From NCBI GenBank assembly GCA_963545265.1, contig CAUUHY010000001.1, forward strand, positions 83,720 to 147,719: DNA of 64,000 nt, written 5' to 3'. Positions within the stretch are counted from its first letter, which is position 1, and every line of letters begins with the position of its first letter. Below the pieces are notes generated by a model, which had not been told where the DNA came from, made no database searches, and saw only the letters and a list, made by a program, of their open reading frames with translations. Position numbers and translations under genes: made by a program. Source of the DNA: CAJPPJ01 sp963545265 (GTDB lineage: Bacteria > Bacillota_I > Bacilli_A > RF39 > UBA660). Positions 27,140-34,685 of this stretch are shown here, in pieces.

Positions 27140-28381
27140 ATGGGATTATTTAATAAAAATACAGGATTAATGGATGTTATAAGATGTGATGAAGAATCTT
27201 ATTTAATTTGGAAATGGCATCCAAAAGGAAGTGAAACAAATACAACTAATAGAGAAAATTCTATTAGATGGGGATCATCTTTAAGAGTAAAAGATGGAGA
27301 AGTAGCGGTATTTGTATATAAACAAAAAGATGGAACAGTACAAGACTATATTGTTGGTCCATTTGATCAAAGTATAAATACAAGTAACTTACCAATTTTA
27401 ACAAGTTTATTAGGTTTAGCGTATGCAGGTAATTCACCATTTCAAGCAGAAATATATTTTATCAATTTAGCTCAAATAATACAAAATAAATTTGCAGTAC
27501 CTTTCTTTGATGTATATGATCCAAGATTTGCAGATTTTGGAGTACCAGTATCAGTAAGAGGTAACTTAAATTTTAAAATCACAGATTATAAAAATTTTAT
27601 AAAACTACATAGATTAATAGATTTTAATGTAGATGATTTTCAAAATCAGATAAAAGATGCAGTCTCAAGATATGTTAAAAATACAGTTGTAACTTTGCCA
27701 GTAAAAGAAAACATACCTTTGGTGCAAATTGAATCTAAAATAACTGATATTAATGAAAGTTTAGAAAATGATTTGAAATTAAGATTAAAAGAAAATTTTG
27801 GAGTAGATGTAACATCAGTAGACGTTAATACAATAGAAATAGATAAGACGAGTGAAGGATATAAAGAGTTAATGCAAGTTACTAAAAATATTACTAGTCA
27901 AACTATTCAAGCTGAAACTGAAGCAAAACTTAAGAATATAGCAGATAAACAAAGAATTGAAATTGAAAATTATGAAGAAAATCTTCGTATTAATCGTGAA
28001 GAAGGTCAATACGCTGTTCATAAACAAACTCAAACAGAAAATATGGCAGCTTTCCAAGTAGAAAAACAAGCAGAAGTTGGTATAGCAGGAGCAGAAGCTT
28101 TAGGACATATGGGAGAAAATGGAGCTGGTAATGTTAATTTAGGTGGGTCATCAAATGGATTTAATCCAGCTGCAATGATGGCTAGTATGGCTGTTGGTAA
28201 TGTTGTAGGACAAAATATAGCGGGTTCAATGAATGGTATAATGAATTCTAGTCAAAATAACGTTAATGCAACTAAAGTTGATCCATATGAAGAAATAAAA
28301 AAATTAAAGACATTACTTGATGAAGGTATTATTACTGAAGAAGAATTTAATCAAAAGAAAAAAGAATTACTTGGATTATAA
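27140..28381 (+). CDS. SPFH/band-7 protein with C-terminal SHOCT domain (YdjI/virion-core-like)
   Basis: 413 residues, AAAGGAG site. It has the features of the bacterial SPFH family once named 'virion core protein': start MGLFNKNTGLMDVIRCDEES with RWGSSLRVKDGEVAVFVYKQ, a band-7 core (about 30-220), a helical stretch rich in Glu/Gln (about 225-300), a Gly/Asn/Met-rich linker, and a final SHOCT motif (DPYEEIKKLKTLLDEGIITE then FNQKKKELLGL). In Bacillus the relatives belong to membrane-stress operons. It follows a zinc-ribbon protein by 12 bp and precedes a macrodomain gene by 11 bp, a tight operon. Confidence 0.93.
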   Translation: MGLFNKNTGLMDVIRCDEESYLIWKWHPKGSETNTTNRENSIRWGSSLRVKDGEVAVFVYKQKDGTVQDYIVGPFDQSINTSNLPILTSLLGLAYAGNSPFQAEIYFINLAQIIQNKFAVPFFDVYDPRFADFGVPVSVRGNLNFKITDYKNFIKLHRLIDFNVDDFQNQIKDAVSRYVKNTVVTLPVKENIPLVQIESKITDINESLENDLKLRLKENFGVDVTSVDVNTIEIDKTSEGYKELMQVTKNITSQTIQAETEAKLKNIADKQRIEIENYEENLRINREEGQYAVHKQTQTENMAAFQVEKQAEVGIAGAEALGHMGENGAGNVNLGGSSNGFNPAAMMASMAVGNVVGQNIAGSMNGIMNSSQNNVNATKVDPYEEIKKLKTLLDEGIITEEEFNQKKKELLGL

Positions 28382-28392
28382 TAGAGGTAAAA

Positions 28393-28917
28393 ATGAGTTC
28401 ATTAAAAATAATTAAAGGATCTTGTGCTGATCAAGAAGTAGATGTAGTAGTAAATGCTGCTAATAAAAATTTGTTTTTTGGAAGTGGTATATGTGGAGCT
28501 ATTTTTGAAAAAGCAGGTATAAAGGAATTAAGTGAGGAATGTAAAAAGATTCCTACTCCATTAGAAGTAGGAGAAGCAGTTATTACATCATCTTGTAATA
28601 TGACTAATTGTAAATATATTATTCATGTACCAGGTCCAGATTTTAGGTATGAAGATAATAGTTTCGATAAGTTATATCAAGCATATTACAATTCATTGAA
28701 TTTAGCTAAAAATAATAATTTAAATAGCCTATCTTTTCCACTTATAAGTTCAGGAACATATGCAGGTACAATTAAAAATCCATCTTTAAAATCAGCAGAA
28801 AAGTGTATTGAAGCATATAATGACTTTATAGATAAAAATAAAGACTATGAGATAAATGTTTTATTATGTGCATATACTTCTAAAGCCTATGATGAAATTA
28901 AAGATTTGAAAATATAA
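28393..28917 (+). CDS. Macrodomain protein (ADP-ribose/O-acetyl-ADP-ribose hydrolase type)
   Basis: 174 residues, essentially a lone macrodomain of the YmdB/MacroD type. Key elements: VVNAANKNLFFGSGICGAIF (the NAANxxLxxGxGVdgAIh motif that holds ADP-ribose, here with Cys-Gly), EVGEAVITSSCNM, KYIIHVPGPDFR, and the LPLISSGTYA-like LSFPLISSGTYAG loop. Such enzymes remove ADP-ribose from proteins or nucleic acids or cleave O-acetyl-ADP-ribose. Operon position between SPFH and SWIM genes suggests a stress role; no ADP-ribosyltransferase is adjacent. Confidence 0.92.
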   Translation: MSSLKIIKGSCADQEVDVVVNAANKNLFFGSGICGAIFEKAGIKELSEECKKIPTPLEVGEAVITSSCNMTNCKYIIHVPGPDFRYEDNSFDKLYQAYYNSLNLAKNNNLNSLSFPLISSGTYAGTIKNPSLKSAEKCIEAYNDFIDKNKDYEINVLLCAYTSKAYDEIKDLKI

Positions 28918-28930
28918 TAAAGGAGTTTTT

Positions 28931-29782
28931 ATGAAATTGGAAGTTGAAAAGCTAAGTGTAGATAAAAAATCTAAAGTACTAGAACATCATGAAATATGTG
29001 AAATAATAGATAAATATTTAGATGATTTTAAGAGTCAAATTAAGTATAGAGGAAAAGCATATTATGATAATGGTGATGTATTTTTAATTATCAAAAATAA
29101 AAATAACTTTATTGCTAAAGTTTATGGAAGTAGTAAATATGAAATTAATATAACTATTTATCCAGAAGATAAGTTATTATCATATACTTGTACATGTCCT
29201 TGTGATTTTCCTTGTAAACATGAATATGCAGTATTTTTAGCAATTAAAAACCATGAATATATAGAAAAAGATTTAAAACCTTTTATTAATAAACAGGAAA
29301 TAACATTTCAAAAATTTATTGAGAAAATTTCTGCAAAAGATTTAAAAAATTATATTTTATCAGAAGAAGGAGAAAATTATGTATCTTTTGAAGAAAATCA
29401 TTTAAAAGATTATTTTATTAGTTATTTACCTAGACAATCTTATGAATATTACTATAATAACTTGTATAATAATATAGTTTTAAAAAATGAAGTTAATTTA
29501 AAATATATAAATATTAGTAAAACTTTATTAAATAATGGAGAATATCAAGAAGCTTTTGATATAGTTAAATCTATTATAGAAGCAGCAAATGATACTGAAA
29601 TATTATCTAAATGGGAAGAATTAACTAATTGTTTACCAGTTATTGGAATGTTACTAAGAATTATTTATAGAAAAGCTAATGCTGAGACTATAAATGATAT
29701 CAATATTTGGATAAATAAATTAGAAAAAAATAATTATTATGGTAATTTATATTTAGAAGATATAATTTTAAGCATTAAGTGA
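28931..29782 (+). CDS. SWIM zinc-finger protein
   Basis: 283 residues, AAAGGAG site. The SWIM motif CxCx(n)CxH is clear: C87-T-C89-P-C91...C95-K-H97 (YTCTCPCDFPCKHEYAVF). It is preceded by the usual RGKAYYDNGDVFLI beta strands, which match the common opening of SWIM proteins ('R...Yy..g.v'). The rest is helical (LNNGEYQEAFDIVKSIIEAA), perhaps TPR-like. SWIM domains bind DNA or protein. No helicase domain follows, unlike many larger SWIM-SNF2 proteins. It is 13 bp behind the macrodomain gene and 9 bp before an HD hydrolase. Confidence 0.88.
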   Translation: MKLEVEKLSVDKKSKVLEHHEICEIIDKYLDDFKSQIKYRGKAYYDNGDVFLIIKNKNNFIAKVYGSSKYEINITIYPEDKLLSYTCTCPCDFPCKHEYAVFLAIKNHEYIEKDLKPFINKQEITFQKFIEKISAKDLKNYILSEEGENYVSFEENHLKDYFISYLPRQSYEYYYNNLYNNIVLKNEVNLKYINISKTLLNNGEYQEAFDIVKSIIEAANDTEILSKWEELTNCLPVIGMLLRIIYRKANAETINDINIWINKLEKNNYYGNLYLEDIILSIK

Positions 29783-29791
29783 GGTATACTT

Positions 29792-30418
29792 ATGATAAAT
29801 AAAGATTTAAAAAATTATATAGAGAACAATATATTTAAAGAATATTCTAAAAATGAAGAAGCTCATGGACTAAATCATATAAAATTTGTAATAAAAAGAA
29901 GTTTGGATTTATCAAAAGATAAAGATCTTGATATAAATATGATTTATACTATAGCAGCATATCATGATATAGGGCATCATATAGATGCTAAGAATCACGA
30001 AGCGGTTTCAGCTAAAATTTTATTAGAAGATGAGAATTTAAAAAAATTTTTTAATGAAGAAGAAATTACTTTAATGAAAGAAGCAGTAGAAGATCATCGT
30101 GCTTCATTAAAAAGAGAACCTAGAAGTATTTATGGTAAGGTAGTTTCTTCAGCTGATAGAGGAATAGATGTAGATGAAGCTTTAAGAAGATGTTATTTTT
30201 ATAGAAAAAAACATTATCCAGAATTAAATAATGAACAGATAATAGAAGATACTTATGAACATCTAAATAACAAGTATGGAGAAGATGGCTATGCTAATTT
30301 TTTCTTAGAAGATAAAAAATATGAAGATTACTTAAAAGAAATACGAAATCTTATAAAAAATAAAGAAGAGTTTATAAAAAGAAACAAAAAAATTATCGAA
30401 GATATAGAAAAGAAATAA
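29792..30418 (+). CDS. HD-domain phosphohydrolase
   Basis: 208 residues. Metal ligands of the HD superfamily are visible: H25 and H29 in HGLNH, H58-D59 in AAYHDIGHH, and a later Asp in SSADRGIDVDEA. Similar to small predicted nucleotide phosphohydrolases of the YedJ/YhdI group. The substrate cannot be told. C-terminal 50 residues are a charged helix. Part of the 26039-30701 operon; the following small membrane protein starts one base after the stop. Confidence 0.88.
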   Translation: MINKDLKNYIENNIFKEYSKNEEAHGLNHIKFVIKRSLDLSKDKDLDINMIYTIAAYHDIGHHIDAKNHEAVSAKILLEDENLKKFFNEEEITLMKEAVEDHRASLKREPRSIYGKVVSSADRGIDVDEALRRCYFYRKKHYPELNNEQIIEDTYEHLNNKYGEDGYANFFLEDKKYEDYLKEIRNLIKNKEEFIKRNKKIIEDIEKK

Positions 30419-30419
30419 T

Positions 30420-30701
30420 ATGACAAAAAGAGTAGTTATAATAATTGCTATAATGTTTTCTTTTTTAATAACAAATTCTAAACCAAATCTAGTAAATCAA
30501 TATGATAATAATAAAAAATCTTTAATATCTATAGAAGAAAATAATATTAAAAAACAAAAAGAAGAAATGTTAGAAATAAGAAGAGATGTTATTTTAAAAT
30601 TTAATAAAATTAACTTTAGGAAGAAACTAAGACTTCCACTTTGGTTTAGCCTTTTGATATTTTTTGTTATATTGATATTTCGAAGGTTGATAAAAAAGTA
30701 A
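30420..30701 (+). CDS. Small two-helix membrane protein, unknown
   Basis: 93 residues. A hydrophobic N-terminus (VVIIIAIMFSFLI) is followed by a charged outward or coiled part (ISIEENNIKKQKEEMLEIRR) and a second helix near the end (LPLWFSLLIFFVILIF) with a basic tail RRLIKK. Start directly at the previous stop; ends the operon, with a terminator at 30691-30720. No family recognised. Confidence 0.65.
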   Translation: MTKRVVIIIAIMFSFLITNSKPNLVNQYDNNKKSLISIEENNIKKQKEEMLEIRRDVILKFNKINFRKKLRLPLWFSLLIFFVILIFRRLIKK

Positions 30702-30720
30702 CTAAAAAGTTACTTTTTTT
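30691..30720 (+). terminator. Terminator of the zinc ribbon-SPFH-macro-SWIM-HD operon
   Basis: Stem AAAAAAGTAAC/GTTACTTTTTT with a 6-nt loop, overlapping the last codons. Confidence 0.8.
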
Positions 30721-30721
30721 C

Positions 30722-30773
30722 TTGCATTATTTTTTAAAAGAGTTATACTATTATTAGTAATCATTACTAATAA
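30722..30773 (+). promoter_or_regulatory. perR promoter and PerR-box-like palindrome
   Basis: TTGCAT (30722-30727) and TATACT (30744-30749) are followed directly by a perfect 23-bp palindrome, arms TTATTAGTAAT around a central C (30751-30773). It shares the AT-rich 7-1-7 style of PerR/Fur boxes. Position over the start point implies autorepression of the perR-peroxiredoxin unit. Confidence 0.8.
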
Positions 30774-30781
30774 GGAATTTT

Positions 30782-31147
30782 ATGAGGAACACGAAACAGA
30801 AAGATTTAGTATTAAGTATACTTAAAAATAACTATGAACATTTGGATGCTTATGAAGTATATAATGAAGCAAAAAAAACAATTGATAATATTAGTTTGGG
30901 TACAGTATATAGAGTACTAAAGACATTAGAAGAAACAGGTAAAATCAAAAAACTTAAAGTAAATGATATGTATAGATATGATGGATTTACTAATAAACAT
31001 CATCATTTTATATGTAATAATTGTAATAAGATAATAGATATAGATGAAAAGTTCAATTTAAAATTCAATTTAAAGAACCTAGAAGTAGATGATTATGAAA
31101 TAATTTTCACAGGACTTTGTGAAGATTGCAGAAAGGATAAAAAATAA
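30782..31147 (+). CDS. perR: Fur-family peroxide-type repressor (PerR-like)
   Basis: 121 residues, a little shorter than typical PerR. A winged-helix DNA-binding half (SLGTVYRVLKTLEETGKIKK) is followed by a dimerisation half with HHHFICNNCNK, where the His cluster serves the regulatory metal and CxxC serves the structural zinc; the second CxxC is CEDC near the end. The downstream gene is a peroxiredoxin whose ATG overlaps this stop by one base, and a palindrome covers the promoter, so a peroxide-sensing role is more likely than iron or zinc sensing. Confidence 0.88.
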   Translation: MRNTKQKDLVLSILKNNYEHLDAYEVYNEAKKTIDNISLGTVYRVLKTLEETGKIKKLKVNDMYRYDGFTNKHHHFICNNCNKIIDIDEKFNLKFNLKNLEVDDYEIIFTGLCEDCRKDKK

Positions 31148-31836
31148 TGATAGAAGAACAAAAAAATATAATGCCAGTTCCAATGCCAAAAATTGGAGAA
31201 AGTGCACCAAGCTTTAGAGCTAAAACAACACAAGGAGATATAAATTTTCCAGAAGATTTTAAAGGTAAATGGGTAATATTATTTTCACACCCAGCTGATT
31301 TTACACCAGTATGTACAACAGAATTTATGACATTTGCAAGTATGGAAGAAGAATTTAAAGCTTTAAATACACAGTTAATTGGATTATCAGTAGATAGTTT
31401 ATTTGCACATATTGCATGGCTTAGAACAATAAAAGAAAAAATCAAATGGAATGGTTTAGAAAACATAGAAGTTAAATTTCCAGTAATTGAAGATATAACT
31501 ATGGAAGTTGCTAACAAATACGGAATGATTTCACCAACACAATCTAATACTCAAGCAGTAAGAGCAGTATTCTTTATAGATCCAGAAGGAATTATAAAAA
31601 CAATAATGTATTATCCATCTTCACTTGGAAGAAACTTTGATGAAATAAAAAGAGTTTTACAAGGACTTCAAAAAGCAGAAAAAGATAGTGTAGCTTTACC
31701 TGCAAATTGGAGACCAGGAGATGATGTTATAGTACCACCAGCAGGATCATGTGGAGTAGCAAAAGATAGAGTAGAGAATACTCCAGAAGATATGTACTGT
31801 CTAGATTGGTTCTTATGTTTTAAAAGAGAAAAATAA
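31147..31836 (+). CDS. Peroxiredoxin (Prx6/archaeal-type AhpC)
   Basis: 229 residues. Peroxidatic cysteine C56 in HPADFTPVCTTEF. The long C-terminal arm has three further cysteines (C202 in GSCG, C218 and C224 in MYCLDWFLCF), as in the archaeal Prx6-like group where a resolving Cys sits in this arm. It reduces hydrogen peroxide and organic peroxides. Co-transcribed with perR (one-base overlap). Closed by a terminator. Confidence 0.95.
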   Translation: MIEEQKNIMPVPMPKIGESAPSFRAKTTQGDINFPEDFKGKWVILFSHPADFTPVCTTEFMTFASMEEEFKALNTQLIGLSVDSLFAHIAWLRTIKEKIKWNGLENIEVKFPVIEDITMEVANKYGMISPTQSNTQAVRAVFFIDPEGIIKTIMYYPSSLGRNFDEIKRVLQGLQKAEKDSVALPANWRPGDDVIVPPAGSCGVAKDRVENTPEDMYCLDWFLCFKREK

Positions 31837-31866
31837 AGATTAGAAAATTTCTAATCTTTTCTTTTT
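31836..31866 (+). terminator. Terminator of perR-peroxiredoxin
   Basis: Stem AAGATTAGAAA/TTTCTAATCTT plus T run. Confidence 0.8.
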
Positions 31867-31898
31867 TATTATATAATATTTATTAGAAACGAGGGATT

Positions 31899-33023
31899 AT
31901 GTTAACAGTAAGTCACTTTTTAATATTAAATGCTTTAATATATATAGAACAATTTGAATCAAAGAAATATACTAATAAACTTATAGATAAATCAGTATAT
32001 GATTTTGCAATTAATTATGAATATTCTTCAAAATATCCATATTTTCCTGCTGAAATAAGTAAAGAAGAATTTATAAGTTTAGTAGAAAGTGTTAAGAAAG
32101 AAAAAAATGTTTTTGAAAATGTATATTTTTTAAATATCGAAAACAGTTTAAGTGGTAATAAAGAATGTACAGAAAATCTTGTTAATATGACACTTAAGTA
32201 TAAAAATAATTTAATATTTGTTTTTAAAGGTACTAGTGGAACTTATGAATGGGTAGATAACGTTAGAGGAACTTATGTATCTGATACTAAAAGACAAATA
32301 AAAGCATTAAAATACTATGATAAAATGTATAAATTATATGCTGATTCTGTAGATAAAATATATATAACAGGACATTCTAAAGGTGGTAATAAAGCTCAAT
32401 ATATTGGTGTTTTAAGAGGTGAAGATTCAAAAATAAAACATGTTTATTCTTTTGATGGACAAGGATTTAATGATTTGTTTTTTGAAAAATATAAAGATTT
32501 AATTAAAAAAAATAAAAAGAAAATAACTAGCATTAGTAATGAAAATGATTTTGTAAATATAATTATGAAACTAGCAGTAGGTAATAAAATATATATAAAA
32601 TCTAAAACTACTAAAGGAAAAGATAAAGATAAAGTAGCACAAATAACTCATCTTTTTGGGGGATGGCATTCTCCTTATTCTATGCTTATCAAAAAAGATG
32701 ATAGATTACATATAAACGAAGAAACAAAACAAAATGAAGTTATGGCTACAGTAAGTGATTTAATTAATTATTACTCTAAGAAGATGACAGTTGAAGAAAA
32801 AAGATATTTCTTTTATAAATTAGCAGAAACTAGAATGAGTGTTGAATATGATAATGATGAAGAATTTAAAAAAGAACCTAAAGATTTCTTTAAAAGATTT
32901 ATTCAGATAAATAGAGATTATGAAAAGGATAGAAAAGATTTTACTTGGTTTAAGTTTTTTATTAAGGTAAGACCAGTTATAAAAGAAATGATAAAAATAA
33001 TAGCATCTAAAACAGATGAGTAA
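31899..33023 (+). CDS. DUF2974 (Mbeg1-like) alpha/beta-hydrolase
   Basis: 374 residues, GAGGGA site. Lipase class 3-like fold: NNLIFVFKGTSGTYEWVDNV forms the first strand and oxyanion region, and YITGHSKGGNKAQYIG contains the nucleophile elbow GHSKG with catalytic Ser. The later Asp is likely in ISNENDFVNI and the His in FGGWHSPYS. Members are predicted lipases or peptidase-like hydrolases; the natural substrate is unknown. No signal peptide, so cytoplasmic. Ends 18 bp before rimM. Confidence 0.88.
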   Translation: MLTVSHFLILNALIYIEQFESKKYTNKLIDKSVYDFAINYEYSSKYPYFPAEISKEEFISLVESVKKEKNVFENVYFLNIENSLSGNKECTENLVNMTLKYKNNLIFVFKGTSGTYEWVDNVRGTYVSDTKRQIKALKYYDKMYKLYADSVDKIYITGHSKGGNKAQYIGVLRGEDSKIKHVYSFDGQGFNDLFFEKYKDLIKKNKKKITSISNENDFVNIIMKLAVGNKIYIKSKTTKGKDKDKVAQITHLFGGWHSPYSMLIKKDDRLHINEETKQNEVMATVSDLINYYSKKMTVEEKRYFFYKLAETRMSVEYDNDEEFKKEPKDFFKRFIQINRDYEKDRKDFTWFKFFIKVRPVIKEMIKIIASKTDE

Positions 33024-33041
33024 GTATGGTATAATAAAGTT

Positions 33042-33524
33042 ATGAATGAATATTTATTTATAGGAAAAATAGTAGGAACTCACGGTATTAAAGGTGAGGT
33101 TAAATTAAGAGTTGAATATGCTGGTATTAAAGAACTTCTTAAAGTTAATACTAATTTATATTTAAGTTCTAAGTATTTAAAAAAGAAAATAATAAAGATT
33201 AGATATCATAAAAGAAATTATCTAGTTCTTTTTGATGAAGTTGATAATATTAATCAAGTTTTAACTTTAGTAGGAAGTAATGTTTATTTAAAAAAAGATG
33301 AAATAAAAGATGTTTTTCATACAAAAGATACATTACTTGGTTTAAAAGTATTATATAAGAGTAAATTGCTTGGACATGTTACCAATTTATTAGTTACCGG
33401 AGAAGAAAATCAGTTGTTAGAAATAGATAGTAAGATACTTATACCTTTTCAAAAGATATTTGTTAAGAAGATTGATTATGAAGAACAAGAAATACTTTTA
33501 GATATGATAGAAGGACTTATATGA
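33042..33524 (+). CDS. rimM: Ribosome maturation factor RimM
   Basis: 160 residues, typical length. N-terminal beta-barrel motif IGKIVGTHGIKGEVKLR and C-terminal PRC-barrel (DTLLGLKVLYKSKLLGHVTN, ILIPFQKIFV). It helps assemble the 30S head by binding S19. It precedes trmD with a 4-base overlap, the usual order. The rpsP gene, which is often first in this cluster, and rplS are not next to it here. Confidence 0.95.
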   Translation: MNEYLFIGKIVGTHGIKGEVKLRVEYAGIKELLKVNTNLYLSSKYLKKKIIKIRYHKRNYLVLFDEVDNINQVLTLVGSNVYLKKDEIKDVFHTKDTLLGLKVLYKSKLLGHVTNLLVTGEENQLLEIDSKILIPFQKIFVKKIDYEEQEILLDMIEGLI

Positions 33525-34192
33525 GAATAGATATACTAACGTTATTTAAAGAACAGTTTAATGGATTTTTAGAAACTTCAATTATCAAAAGAGCAATCGA
33601 TAGAAAACAAGTAGAGATTAATTTAGTAGATATTAGAGACTTTGTTCAAAATAAACATAGACAAGTAGATGATACAGTTTATGGTGGTGGATCTGGTATG
33701 GTTATTATGGTAGAACCAGTTGTACTTGCTATTGAATCTGTTAAAACAAAAGATTCTAAAATTATACTTTTGACACCATCAGGAGATGTATATAATCAAG
33801 ATAAAGCTATATCTTTATCAAAAGAGAAACATTTAATAATAATATGTGGACACTATGAAGGAATAGATGAAAGAATTAAACACTTTATAGATATGGAAAT
33901 AAGTATAGGAGATTTTGTGTTAACTGGAGGAGAAATACCTAGTATGGTGTTAGTTGATTCTATAACGAGGTTACTTGACGGTGTTATAACTAAAGAAAGT
34001 TTAGAATCAGAAAGTTTTAATGACAATTTACTTGATTACGCAGTATATACAAAACCTAGAAATTTTAGAGGATATGAAGTGCCAGAAGTACTAGTAAGTG
34101 GGAATCATGAACTTATTAGAAAATATAGAGAAGAAGAAAGAATAAGAAGGACTAATGAGAGAAGAAAGGATTTAATAGATAATGTTAAGTAA
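33521..34192 (+). CDS. trmD: tRNA (guanine37-N1)-methyltransferase TrmD
   Basis: 223 residues. SPOUT-class knot motifs are intact: DDTVYGGGSGMVIMVEP, IILLTPSGDVYNQ, ICGHYEGIDERI, and EISIGDFVLTGGEIPSMVL. It makes m1G37 in tRNAs that read CNN/CCN/CGG codons, preventing frameshifts. Overlaps rimM by 4 bases and the next gene by 11. Confidence 0.97.
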   Translation: MRIDILTLFKEQFNGFLETSIIKRAIDRKQVEINLVDIRDFVQNKHRQVDDTVYGGGSGMVIMVEPVVLAIESVKTKDSKIILLTPSGDVYNQDKAISLSKEKHLIIICGHYEGIDERIKHFIDMEISIGDFVLTGGEIPSMVLVDSITRLLDGVITKESLESESFNDNLLDYAVYTKPRNFRGYEVPEVLVSGNHELIRKYREEERIRRTNERRKDLIDNVK

Positions 34193-34685
34193 AAAAGAAT
34201 CAAAGAAATTTGTTAAATCTAATAGAAATTTATCTGATTTAGATGGAACAATCATTAGTATGAAAAAATATGGTATAACTAAACTTAATCTAATAGATAA
34301 GAAGTTGATATCTTCAGTTGTAAAAAATGTTGCAAATAAGAAATTTTTAAAAATATTTAAAGATGTAGTAGAAGAAAATATCGATATTAATCAAACTATT
34401 AAAATTTTAGAAGAAGTTAAAAAATTAGAACAAGATTTGATAGATAAAAAAGATTATATTGATGTAGAAGAATTTATTAAATTTAGAGATCAATTGAAGA
34501 AGATAAAAGAGTTGTTATCAAAAAAATATAATTATGAAAAAACAGAAAAAGATAAGAATGAAAAGAAGAAAAAAGAACTAGAAGAAATATTATATTTTTT
34601 AAGACAAGAAAAAGAAAAAGAAGAACTTGAAGAAGAACTTGAAGAAGAAAAAGAATTAGAAGAAACTAAAGGAAAAAATAGATAA
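34182..34685 (+). CDS. Hypothetical protein with acidic coiled-coil tail
   Basis: 167 residues, overlapping trmD by 11 bases, so part of the rimM-trmD operon. N-terminal 90 residues are helical and basic with no motif. From about residue 115 the chain is almost only Lys and Glu (KEKEELEEELEEEKELEE), a long charged helix. It ends one base into the ligase start. No family recognised; it occupies the place where rplS would often be. Confidence 0.6.
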   Translation: MLSKKESKKFVKSNRNLSDLDGTIISMKKYGITKLNLIDKKLISSVVKNVANKKFLKIFKDVVEENIDINQTIKILEEVKKLEQDLIDKKDYIDVEEFIKFRDQLKKIKELLSKKYNYEKTEKDKNEKKKKELEEILYFLRQEKEKEELEEELEEEKELEETKGKNR

